From the NCBI GenBank assembly GCA_015065685.1, contig SVPU01000006.1, forward strand, positions 32,877 through 96,876: DNA of 64,000 nt, in the 5' to 3' direction. Origin of the DNA: Oscillospiraceae bacterium (GTDB lineage Bacteria > Bacillota > Clostridia > Oscillospirales > Acutalibacteraceae). The notes under the pieces are model-generated. The model was not told where the DNA came from and ran no database searches. It worked only from the letters and a program-made list of their open reading frames with translations. Positions 1-7,819 of the stretch are shown one piece after another; within the stretch, counting starts at the first letter, position 1, and each line of letters opens with the position of its first letter. Made by a program: the position numbers and the translations under genes.

Positions 1-604
1 CCGAATAACTTGGATAATCGTGTTGGGTTGTGTCGTGTATGGTTTTAATTCCCGCATCATTGAGTTTTTTTGCAACCACTGCACCTATTTTTGCCATATT
101 TTTCGTATTATCGGTTGTTCGGGAAGAAAATGTGTCGGTATAATAGGCAGAATCCTCGCTCATAAAGGTCTCGGTTGTGTGGGTGTGAAGTATTAAAACC
201 TGCGGTTCTGAATTTTTTTTAATTTTAAGGTTTACATTTTCACCCATAATTTTCTTTATATTAATATCGAGGCTCGTACTGTTCTTTATATAAACACCGT
301 CATAATTTAAAGATGCAGTATAAGGCGAAATATATTTTTCAATTATTTTTCCCTTAACCGCCTCGGCAGAAACCTCTTGTGTTTTTTCTTCTTTGGCTTG
401 TTGTTCTTCTTTTTGGGTTTCTTGCGGTTTTGCTTCTTCATTTTGTGTTTCTTGTGGTGTAGTTTCCTCTTTTTCTTCTTTTTGAGAAACAATCACAAAG
501 GACTCTGTTTTCGATGAATTCAAAACACCTAAAAGGTTATAAAAAACAACTAAAAATGAAATAGCACAAACCGATAAAAAGCGAAAAATTCCACTCTTTT
601 GCAT
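1..604 (-). CDS. spoIIP: Stage II sporulation protein P, SpoIIP (partial, C-terminus beyond window)
   Basis: About 201 residues are visible; the gene runs off the left edge. SpoIIP is the membrane-anchored amidase/endopeptidase that works with SpoIID (and SpoIIM) to thin septal peptidoglycan during engulfment. The protein has a short basic N-terminus, one membrane segment (about residues 8-28), a Glu/Gln/Thr-rich linker (about 40-80) and then the start of the catalytic domain with the family hallmark VLILHTHTTETFM, whose first His is a metal ligand, followed by a Tyr/Asp/Thr-rich stretch. The ATG at 604 follows GGTGATTAAA; an in-frame ATG at 616 sits on top of that ribosome site and is less likely. 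It lies 39 nt after gpr on the same strand, the usual gpr-spoIIP arrangement. Confidence 0.93.
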   Translation of the reverse strand, partial: MQKSGIFRFLSVCAISFLVVFYNLLGVLNSSKTESFVIVSQKEEKEETTPQETQNEEAKPQETQKEEQQAKEEKTQEVSAEAVKGKIIEKYISPYTASLNYDGVYIKNSTSLDINIKKIMGENVNLKIKKNSEPQVLILHTHTTETFMSEDSAYYTDTFSSRTTDNTKNMAKIGAVVAKKLNDAGIKTIHDTTQHDYPSYS

Positions 605-643
605 TTTAATCACCATAAAAAATTTATGCTGAAACTTAAAATT

Positions 644-1462
644 TTATACCAATTCCATAACCGTTTTAATGTGCTCTTCAGAATGTAAAAACATATTAAT
701 TGCCCGCGCAATTATTTCACTCACCTTTTTGCAGAGCACATCCGCATCCTTTGGTGTTAAAATTAGGTCTGCATTTTCCAAAACCGCACTGTTTGTGAGT
801 TCTTCGGCTAAATTTTCGGCATCCACAACGGTGGGAACACCAATTGCAAAAACAGGAATTCCAAGCGTTTTAAGGCTTATTTCTTTTCTTTCGTTTTTAA
901 CTCCCGAGCCTGGTGAAATACCTGCATTTGAAACCTGAATTGCCTTGAAAAGCCGTTTTATTGATGAAGCCGCCAGAGCATCTATAACAATCACTGCCTC
1001 TGCCTTTGTTTTCTTGCTCACTGCCTCTATTGTTTCCACTGCTTCAATACCGGTTTTTCCGAGCACCCCCGGTGCTAAAACCGAAACATTTTTAACCCTT
1101 TTAATTCCAATTTCATTTAAAATTTTGGCATTTAGATGTCTTGTTGCGAGCACCCTTTCGCAAACAAAGGGTCCTATGCTGTCGCAGGTGATTTCTCTGT
1201 TTCCAAGCCCTGCAACAAGTACTTTTTCTATGTTTTTTGGAATTATTTTTTTAAGCGCACTTAAAATTTCTTTTTCTATTTTTTCTGTGCTTTCTGCAGT
1301 TAAAAGCGAAGGAAATTCAACCGTTATATATTCTTCTTTTTTGTTTTCTCTTGAAATTTTAACGGTTGTTATTTTAAGATTTTCTTTTGAGGTTTCAAAA
1401 ACTCTTAAATTTTCATCTTTTTTGGTTTGCTTTTCAACCGCTAAATCCGTTCTTCCCTTCAT
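644..1462 (-). CDS. gpr: Germination protease GPR
   Basis: GPR is the self-processing endopeptidase that degrades small acid-soluble spore proteins early in germination. The recognisable blocks are RTDLAVE near the N-terminus, which in the family surrounds the propeptide/autoprocessing region, and the core VLVAGLGNREITCDSIGPFV...VLATRHL and NEIGIKRV. The open frame continues up to a TTG at 1513, but MKGRTDLAVE from the ATG at 1462 matches the family N-terminus better, so I chose that; the ribosome site (AAGAGTG) is weak, so the start is uncertain. The gene precedes spoIIP and diverges from dnaA. Forespore expression would be expected from the family, but no clear sigma-G site was identified. 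Confidence 0.88.
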   Translation of the reverse strand: MKGRTDLAVEKQTKKDENLRVFETSKENLKITTVKISRENKKEEYITVEFPSLLTAESTEKIEKEILSALKKIIPKNIEKVLVAGLGNREITCDSIGPFVCERVLATRHLNAKILNEIGIKRVKNVSVLAPGVLGKTGIEAVETIEAVSKKTKAEAVIVIDALAASSIKRLFKAIQVSNAGISPGSGVKNERKEISLKTLGIPVFAIGVPTVVDAENLAEELTNSAVLENADLILTPKDADVLCKKVSEIIARAINMFLHSEEHIKTVMELV

Positions 1463-1550
1463 TTTTTCACTCTTTTTCTCAGTTTTTTTAATAACCTTTA
1501 TAATTTTCTTCAAAACTTAAAAAATTATGCATATTTTCCACTTAAAAAAG

Positions 1551-1579
1551 TTGAAAAAATTATATTTATATGTTATACT
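1551..1579 (+). promoter_or_regulatory. dnaA promoter, sigma-A type with extended -10
   Basis: TTGAAA (1551-1556), a 17-nt spacer and TATACT (1574-1579), preceded by the extended -10 element TGT (1571-1573). The dnaA start codon is about 50 nt downstream, behind an AAAGGGGG ribosome site. The surrounding gpr-dnaA gap (1514-1632) is very AT-rich and holds a degenerate DnaA-box-like TTTTCCACT around 1534. Confidence 0.75.
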
Positions 1580-1632
1580 CTTTATAAGTATTATCTATAT
1601 TATATTATTATATATTAAAGGGGGTCTTTAAA

Positions 1633-2976
1633 ATGGCTATTAATTCATTGGAAGATATTTGGTCTGCTATATGTGATGAATGCAAAAATACCATATCTCA
1701 AGTTGCTTTTGACTGCTTTTTAAAGGACTTAAAACCCGTTTCTCTCGATTCGGGGGAATTTATTATTTCTATAAACAATTCCTATATGAGAGGGGTTGTT
1801 GAACAAAATTATTCTCAGGTGCTTAAAAACGCAATAAAAACAGTTATGGGAATTGAGATGGAGGTTAGAATTATTTTTGAGGATGATGAGGAAAAGATTA
1901 AACAGGCTGAAGAATTCAGTGTTGGTCTTACATTTGAAGATTTCTTCACATTTTCAAACTTCATCGTCGGTTCAACCAACCGTTTTGCTCATGCAGCTTC
2001 ACTTGCGGTTGCAGATAACCCGAGCATAACCTATAACCCTCTCGTAATTTACGGTCCTTCGGGTGTTGGTAAAACCCACCTTATGTTAGCAATTAAAAAT
2101 CACATTAAGAAAAATTTTCCGTTTAAGAAAATTGAGTATATAAGAAGTGAGGAATTCACAAATCAGCTTATCCGCGCTTTGCAGGACGGTAAGTTAGGTC
2201 TTGGCGCAATTGATGATTTCAGAAGTAAATACAGAAATGTTGATGTTTTGCTTATTGATGATATTCATTTTATTGCCGGAAAGGATCAAACACAGGAAGA
2301 ATTCTTTAATACCTTTAACACTCTTATTCAAAATAACAAGCAAATTGTTGTAACGCTTGACCGCCCACCGAGAGAGGTTAAAACCTTGGATGACAGAATT
2401 CGTTCCCGTTTAGAGAGCGGTTTGTTTGCGGATATTTCTTCACCCGATTTTGAAACAAGAGTTGGAATTATTCTTAAAAAAGCAGAACAGATGAACATAG
2501 AAATAAGCGAAAATTTGGCTTATTATATTGCAGAAAATATAAAGGTTAACACCCGTCAGCTTGAGGGTGTTGTTAAAAAGCTTCAGGCTTATATCACAAT
2601 TCAAAATAAAACTCCAACCGTTTCGGTTGTTCAGGGCTTTATTAAAGATGTTATTAATGACACTCAGCCTGAACCAATTAAAATTGAAAAAATTATTTCA
2701 GAGGTTGCTAAAACCTATAATGTTTCAGAAACCGATATTCTTTCTAACAGAAGAACGGCTTCTTTAGCACTTGCCCGTCAGGTTGCAATGTATATTTCCC
2801 GAGAAACCACCGGTCTTTCCTTTAAAACAATCGGCGAACACTTTGGAAAGGACCATTCAACCGTTATTCATAACTTTAATAAAATCGAAGAATTTTTGAG
2901 AGACAAGCCCTTCCAAAAAGAACTTGTTGACGATATTATTAAAAATTTGAAGAGCAATAATGAAACAAATTTCTAA
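1633..2976 (+). CDS. dnaA: Chromosomal replication initiator DnaA
   Basis: DnaA binds DnaA boxes and melts oriC. At 447 residues it has the normal domain order: an N-terminal DnaB-interacting domain (about 1-80), a short linker, the AAA+ core with Walker A GPSGVGKT (about 141-148), Walker B LLIDDIHF and sensor/arginine-finger region DDRIRSRL, and the C-terminal helix-turn-helix with the DnaA signature DHSTVIHNFNKI. The linker between domains I and III is short (roughly 25 residues). It is the first gene of the dnaA-dnaN block, and the adjacent origin makes autoregulation likely. Confidence 0.98.
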   Translation: MAINSLEDIWSAICDECKNTISQVAFDCFLKDLKPVSLDSGEFIISINNSYMRGVVEQNYSQVLKNAIKTVMGIEMEVRIIFEDDEEKIKQAEEFSVGLTFEDFFTFSNFIVGSTNRFAHAASLAVADNPSITYNPLVIYGPSGVGKTHLMLAIKNHIKKNFPFKKIEYIRSEEFTNQLIRALQDGKLGLGAIDDFRSKYRNVDVLLIDDIHFIAGKDQTQEEFFNTFNTLIQNNKQIVVTLDRPPREVKTLDDRIRSRLESGLFADISSPDFETRVGIILKKAEQMNIEISENLAYYIAENIKVNTRQLEGVVKKLQAYITIQNKTPTVSVVQGFIKDVINDTQPEPIKIEKIISEVAKTYNVSETDILSNRRTASLALARQVAMYISRETTGLSFKTIGEHFGKDHSTVIHNFNKIEEFLRDKPFQKELVDDIIKNLKSNNETNF

Positions 2977-3186
2977 TTTATTATCCACACTTATAAAGGT
3001 TTATAAACATAGAACAATATCTTGATAAGGGTTAATAACTAAAAACACATAAACTTCTCCATTTTTTATAAAGAAAGTTGTCCATAAGCTTTTTTCAGTG
3101 TTTATCGTATCTTTAATCACTTATCAACCATTTTAACACTATTATTATTACTGTTATTTTAATATTCTTTTTAAGGAGCAAAAATT
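2977..3186. other. Putative chromosomal origin (oriC) between dnaA and dnaN
   Basis: This 210-nt AT-rich gap contains one perfect DnaA box, TTATCCACA at 2981-2989, starting 5 nt after the dnaA stop. Degenerate relatives include TTGTCCATA at 3078-3086 and TTATCAACC at 3121-3129, with further TTATC-type matches on either strand (for example inside 3021-3030 and near 3103). Long A/T runs at 3060-3075 and 3131-3170 could serve as the unwinding element. Known Firmicutes origins lie beside dnaA, often in two parts on both sides of it; the degenerate box upstream of dnaA leaves that possible here. Confidence 0.72.
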
Positions 3187-4287
3187 ATGATTTTTTCTGT
3201 GGAACGTGCAAAATTGTTAGATGCAGTTAATCATCTTCAAAGAACTGTTGGAGCAAAAACATCAATGCCTGTTTTAGAGGGTATTTTATTCTCTGCAGAG
3301 CAAGGAAAATTAACCCTCATTTCTTATAATCTTGAAATGGGAATTAAAACTGAAATTTATGCAAAATGTAAAGAAGCGGGAGACATTGTAATTAATGCTC
3401 GCTTGCTTGGAGATATTTTAAGAAGAATGAACGGTGTTCAGGTTGAAATTTCTGCTGATGACAGACTTAACTGTAACATCAAAAGCGGTGAAGCAACCTT
3501 TGATATTATGGGAATGTCTGCTACAGATTTTCCCGAAATGCCCTCTGTTGCAGATTCTAACAGCTTTAAGGTTAATTCTTCTTTACTTGCAGAAACAGTT
3601 AAGGGAACAATATTTGCAACCGCACAAAATGAGGGTGCAAAGCCTATTTTAACAGGTATCAATTTTTCTTTAAGCGGCGGCTTTATGCAGCTTGTTGCGA
3701 TTGACGGTTACAGACTAGCAATTAGAAAAGAAAAGGTTAATGTTGAAAAGGAAATTAATTTCACTGTTTCGGGCAAGGCTATCGGCGAAGCGGTTAAACT
3801 TATAAATGAAGAAGCAGAAGATGTTGAAATTAATGTTAGTGAGAGACTTATTAATTTCAAAATTAACGGATATTCATTTATTTCCCGTTTATTAGAGGGC
3901 GACTTTGTTAATTATAAAAAGACTTTGCCCGTGTCCCACCTTCAAAAAGTGGTTGTTAACACAAAGGATTTAATTAACACAATAGAGCGTGTTTCACTTC
4001 TTATAAGTGAATCCTTCTCAACCCCCGTTCGTTGCTATTTTAATGAGCTTAATGTTGTTTTCACATGTGCCACATCAATTGGTAGAGCAACCGAGACCTT
4101 CAACACAAAGCTTGAGGGTGAAAATTTTGAAATAGGTCTTAACAGCAGATATTTATTAGAAGCACTAAGAGCATCTGAGCACGAAAATGTTCAAATTTTA
4201 TTTAACGGTCCAAACTCGGGTGTTGTTATAGCTCCCACAGAGGGTGAAGAATTTAAATATATGATAATGCCAATGAGGTTAAAATAA
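3187..4287 (+). CDS. dnaN: DNA polymerase III sliding clamp, beta subunit
   Basis: DnaN is the ring-shaped processivity clamp. The protein has 366 residues, the standard length, with three clamp folds. The N-terminus MIFSVERAKLLDAVNHLQRTV, the domain-1 to domain-2 junction with KPILTGINF, and the C-terminal hydrophobic end YMIMPMRL, which forms part of the partner-binding pocket, are all typical. AAGGAG precedes the ATG by 8 nt. Its stop overlaps the next start by one base (TAATG), indicating translational coupling to yaaA and recF. Confidence 0.97.
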   Translation: MIFSVERAKLLDAVNHLQRTVGAKTSMPVLEGILFSAEQGKLTLISYNLEMGIKTEIYAKCKEAGDIVINARLLGDILRRMNGVQVEISADDRLNCNIKSGEATFDIMGMSATDFPEMPSVADSNSFKVNSSLLAETVKGTIFATAQNEGAKPILTGINFSLSGGFMQLVAIDGYRLAIRKEKVNVEKEINFTVSGKAIGEAVKLINEEAEDVEINVSERLINFKINGYSFISRLLEGDFVNYKKTLPVSHLQKVVVNTKDLINTIERVSLLISESFSTPVRCYFNELNVVFTCATSIGRATETFNTKLEGENFEIGLNSRYLLEALRASEHENVQILFNGPNSGVVIAPTEGEEFKYMIMPMRLK

Positions 4288-4499
4288 TGGAATTTGAAAA
4301 AATTCAGATAAAAGAAGATTTTATAAGACTCGATTCTGCCTTAAAGCTCAGCAATTTAGTTGTAACCGGAGGCCACGCAAAAATAGTTATTCAAAACGGT
4401 GAGGTTAAGGTTAACGGCGAAGTTTGCACAATGAGAGGAAAAAAACTCCGTTCGGGTGATAAGGTAGAATTTGAGAATAACGGATTTATCATTGTATGA
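4287..4499 (+). CDS. yaaA: S4-domain RNA-binding protein YaaA
   Basis: A 70-residue single S4-like domain protein: RLDSALKLSNLVVTGGHAKIVIQNGEVKVNGEV is the alpha-L RNA-binding core, followed by a basic strand (RGKKLRSGDKVEF). The family sits between dnaN and recF in most Firmicutes and is linked to ribosome assembly by its RNA-binding fold; the precise role is not settled. It overlaps dnaN by 1 nt and recF by 4 nt (ATGA), so all three are very probably translated from one message. Confidence 0.92.
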   Translation: MEFEKIQIKEDFIRLDSALKLSNLVVTGGHAKIVIQNGEVKVNGEVCTMRGKKLRSGDKVEFENNGFIIV

Positions 4500-5560
4500 G
4501 AGTTGAAACTTTAAAAATTAAAAATTTCAGAAACATTGAAGAAGCCAAAATTGTGCCTTGTGAAGAAATGAATGTTTTTTGCGGAGAAAATGCGCAGGGA
4601 AAAACCAATATTTTAGAAAATATCTGGCTTTTCACCGGTGCTAAAAGCTTTAGAACTTCGAAAGACAGTGAATTTTTAAAATTTGGTACTCAAAAAGCCA
4701 CCACTGTTATGGAATTTTTAAGCGAAGGAATAAAAAAGACGGCAAAAATTGAAATAGAAGAAAAAAGAAAAGCCTTTCTTAATGAAAAGCCCTTAAAAAG
4801 CGTTTCTCTTTTGGCCGGAAATTTTAATGCAATTGTTTTTTCTCCTTCTGATTTAAAACTACTCAACGATGGGCCTCAAATAAGAAGAAAATTTATGGAC
4901 ACTGCCATCGGTCAGTTATATCCTTCTTATATTGAAATCTTGAAAAAATATCAAAGAGCGGTAATTCAAAGAAACAAGATTATTAAGGATTATAAATATG
5001 ATTCAACCCTCTCTGTAATGCTCGATGTTTTCGAAAAAGAAATCAGTGAAAACGGAAAAAAAATAGTTGAGTTCAGAAAAAAATATATTGAAATTTTAAA
5101 TTTGTTTCTTCCTTCCCTGTATAGTGGGCTCTCTCTTGGAAAGGAAACCTTGGAAACCGAATATATTTGCAGTTTTGAGGGCGAGGATTTAGAAAAAAAG
5201 CTTTTAGAACAAAGAAAAGAAGATATGTTTTCGGGAAAGACCTCTGTAGGTCCTCACAGAGATGATATTAATTTTAAAATTAACGGCATTTCGGCGCGAA
5301 ATTTTGGCTCGCAGGGGCAAAAACGCAGTGTGGCATTAAGCCTTAAGCTTGCCGAGGCAGAGGTTTTGAAAAAGGAAAGCGGAGAAAGTCCTGTTTTTTT
5401 GCTTGATGATGTTTTAAGCGAGCTAGACCCCGGAAGACAAAATTTTATTCTTAACCACATTAAAGGAATGCAAACCTTTTTAACCTGCTGCGACCCATCA
5501 AATTATAAGGATTTGAAGGCAGGAAAGATTTTTACTGTGGAAAACGGAAGAGTGATTTAA
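4496..5560 (+). CDS. recF: DNA replication and repair protein RecF
   Basis: RecF is an SMC/ABC-type ATPase that helps load RecA at single-strand gaps. The 354 residues carry Walker A GENAQGKTN (about 30-38), the signature-region block TSVGPHRDDINF, and Walker B VFLLDDVLSELD near the C-terminus. The start overlaps the yaaA stop (ATGA), and the TAA stop overlaps the remB ATG by one base. Length and gene order are standard. Confidence 0.97.
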   Translation: MRVETLKIKNFRNIEEAKIVPCEEMNVFCGENAQGKTNILENIWLFTGAKSFRTSKDSEFLKFGTQKATTVMEFLSEGIKKTAKIEIEEKRKAFLNEKPLKSVSLLAGNFNAIVFSPSDLKLLNDGPQIRRKFMDTAIGQLYPSYIEILKKYQRAVIQRNKIIKDYKYDSTLSVMLDVFEKEISENGKKIVEFRKKYIEILNLFLPSLYSGLSLGKETLETEYICSFEGEDLEKKLLEQRKEDMFSGKTSVGPHRDDINFKINGISARNFGSQGQKRSVALSLKLAEAEVLKKESGESPVFLLDDVLSELDPGRQNFILNHIKGMQTFLTCCDPSNYKDLKAGKIFTVENGRVI

Positions 5561-5823
5561 TGTATATACATTTAGGTCAGGAAAAGGTTATAAAATCGAA
5601 CAGCGTTATAGGAATTTTTGATATTGAAAGCACAACGGTTTCAAAAAACACCCGAATTTTTTTAAGTAAAGCTGAAAAAAACGGCGAGGTTGTGAATGTT
5701 TCCTATGAACTGCCTAAATCCTTCACGGTTTGTGCCGAAAAGGGTAAAAAAACGAGGGTTTATATCTCTCAAATATCCTCCTCAACTCTTTTGAAGAGAG
5801 CGGGATTTATAGATACATTGTAA
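5560..5823 (+). CDS. remB: RemB-like extracellular matrix regulator (DUF370, YaaB)
   Basis: An 87-residue DUF370 protein (MYIHLGQEKVI...IGIFDIEST...FLSKAEKNGEV). The family includes RemA and RemB, small DNA-binding proteins that control biofilm matrix genes in Bacillus; the homologue between recF and gyrB is the RemB/YaaB branch. The role here is inferred from family and position. It is coupled to recF by a 1-nt overlap and followed 30 nt later by gyrB. Confidence 0.88.
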   Translation: MYIHLGQEKVIKSNSVIGIFDIESTTVSKNTRIFLSKAEKNGEVVNVSYELPKSFTVCAEKGKKTRVYISQISSSTLLKRAGFIDTL

Positions 5824-5853
5824 TTTCTTTTAAAAACGAAAGGATAGTTTTGA

Positions 5854-7800
5854 ATGAATAACGAAGTAATGACTCCTGTAACAGAAAATTATGACGAAAA
5901 TTCCATACAGGTGTTAGAAGGTCTTGAAGCGGTAAGAAAAAGACCCGGTATGTACATAGGTTCAACCGGCGAACGCGGTCTCCACCATTTAGTTTATGAA
6001 ATTGTGGATAACTCTATTGATGAAGCGCTTGCAGGCTATTGTGATAAAATTTTGGTTGAGCTTCTTGATGACGGAATAATAAGAGTTACCGATAACGGCC
6101 GTGGTATACCTGTGGGTATAAATCCTCAAAAGGGAATTCCAACAGTTACGGTTGTTTTCACCATTTTGCACGCAGGCGGTAAGTTCGGCGGCGGCGGATA
6201 TAAGGTATCGGGCGGTTTGCACGGCGTTGGTGCATCGGTTGTTAATGCACTGTCTTCCTGGCTTGAGGTTGAGGTTAAGGATGGCACCCACATTCATAAA
6301 GAGCGTTATGAAAAGGGTGTTGTTGTAAGTAAATTAGAGGTAATAGGCGATACAAACGAAACCGGTACCACAGTTACCTTCAAGCCCGACCCCTCAATTT
6401 TTACCGACACAACAAGATACGATTATGATATCCTTTTAAAGAGACTTCGTGAGCAGGCTTTCCTTAATGCAGGAATAAGAGTTGTGCTCAAAGATTGCAG
6501 AACAGATGCCGATATTCCTGACAGAAGCGATGATTTCTGTTACGAGGGCGGTATTAAATCCTATGTTGAGTTTATACTCGAAGGAATGAAAAAGGATAAG
6601 CTCAATAAGGATGTAATCTATTTCACCGCAACCGATAAGGACGACAGCACTGCAGAAATTGCGCTCTTGTGGTCAACCGCGTATGACAGCAGAGTTATAT
6701 CCTTTGCAAACACCCTTCACACGATTGACGGTGGTACGCACGAACAGGGCTTCAAGCAGAGCCTTGCTAATGTTGTTAATAAATATGCTTTTGATTTTAA
6801 AAAGCTTAAAGAGGGCAACGCAAGACTCAAGGGCGATGATATTTTAGAGGGTGTTGTTGCGGTTGTTTCTGTAAAGCTTGCAGATGCACAGTTTGAAAGC
6901 CAGACCAAAGCAAAGCTTGGTAACACCTCTATTGGTAAACTTGTTCGCGACCTTGTTAATGAAAAGCTTTATCAGTATTTAGAAGAAAATCCTGATGATG
7001 CAAAGATTATCATTGATAAGGCAATTGCCGCATCAAATGCCCGTGAAGCCGCACAAAAAGCGCGTGATGCTTCGAGAAATAAGTCGGGTATTGGCGGAAA
7101 GACCAGAATGCCCGAAAAGTTAAAAGACTGTATTTCAGATGACCCCACAAAAACCGAAATCTTCATCGTAGAGGGAGACTCTGCGGGAGGCTCTGCGGTT
7201 GAGGGCAGAAACAGCACCTATCAGGCAATTTTGCCGCTTTGGGGTAAAATGCTCAATGTTGAGAAGGCAAGGGTTGACAAGGTTTACGGAAACGATAAGC
7301 TCACCCCTGTTATTGTGGCATTAGGCACAGGAATTGCAGAAAATTTTGATATAAGTAAATTAAGATACGATAAAATTGTTATTATGGCCGATGCCGATGT
7401 TGACGGAAGCCATATCAGAACACTTCTCTTAACATTCTTCTTTAGATATATGCCTGAGCTCATTGAAACAGGTCATATTTATCTTGCTCAACCGCCGCTT
7501 TACAGAGTGGCTAAGGGCAAGAGATATTTTGATGCTTTTACTGATGAGGAAAGAGATAAGTATATTGAAGAACTCGGCGGTAATGTTGATGTTCAGCGTT
7601 ATAAGGGTCTTGGTGAAATGAATCCCGAACAACTTTGGGAAACCACACTCGACCCCGAGCACAGAACAATGCTCAAGGTTACAATGGCAGATGCTGCTAT
7701 TGCCGACGAAACCTTTACCATTTTAATGGGTGAAGAGGTTGAGCCGAGAAGAAGATTTATTGAAGAAAACGCAATTTTTGCGACAGATTTGGATATTTAA
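5854..7800 (+). CDS. gyrB: DNA gyrase subunit B
   Basis: This is the ATPase subunit of gyrase. The 648 residues contain the GHKL ATPase domain (EIVDNSIDEALAG, DNGRGIPV, GGLHGVGASVVNALS), the transducer domain, and the TOPRIM domain with EGDSAGGSA and DADVDGSHI, ending in the conserved QRYKGLGEMNPEQLWETT. The loop equivalent to E. coli Lys447 reads LPLWGKMLNVEKAR, with Trp at that quinolone-pocket position. There is no 170-residue insertion of the enterobacterial type. It lies 19 nt upstream of gyrA. Confidence 0.98.
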   Translation: MNNEVMTPVTENYDENSIQVLEGLEAVRKRPGMYIGSTGERGLHHLVYEIVDNSIDEALAGYCDKILVELLDDGIIRVTDNGRGIPVGINPQKGIPTVTVVFTILHAGGKFGGGGYKVSGGLHGVGASVVNALSSWLEVEVKDGTHIHKERYEKGVVVSKLEVIGDTNETGTTVTFKPDPSIFTDTTRYDYDILLKRLREQAFLNAGIRVVLKDCRTDADIPDRSDDFCYEGGIKSYVEFILEGMKKDKLNKDVIYFTATDKDDSTAEIALLWSTAYDSRVISFANTLHTIDGGTHEQGFKQSLANVVNKYAFDFKKLKEGNARLKGDDILEGVVAVVSVKLADAQFESQTKAKLGNTSIGKLVRDLVNEKLYQYLEENPDDAKIIIDKAIAASNAREAAQKARDASRNKSGIGGKTRMPEKLKDCISDDPTKTEIFIVEGDSAGGSAVEGRNSTYQAILPLWGKMLNVEKARVDKVYGNDKLTPVIVALGTGIAENFDISKLRYDKIVIMADADVDGSHIRTLLLTFFFRYMPELIETGHIYLAQPPLYRVAKGKRYFDAFTDEERDKYIEELGGNVDVQRYKGLGEMNPEQLWETTLDPEHRTMLKVTMADAAIADETFTILMGEEVEPRRRFIEENAIFATDLDI

Positions 7801-7819
7801 GAAAGGGGGAGCATAAAAA

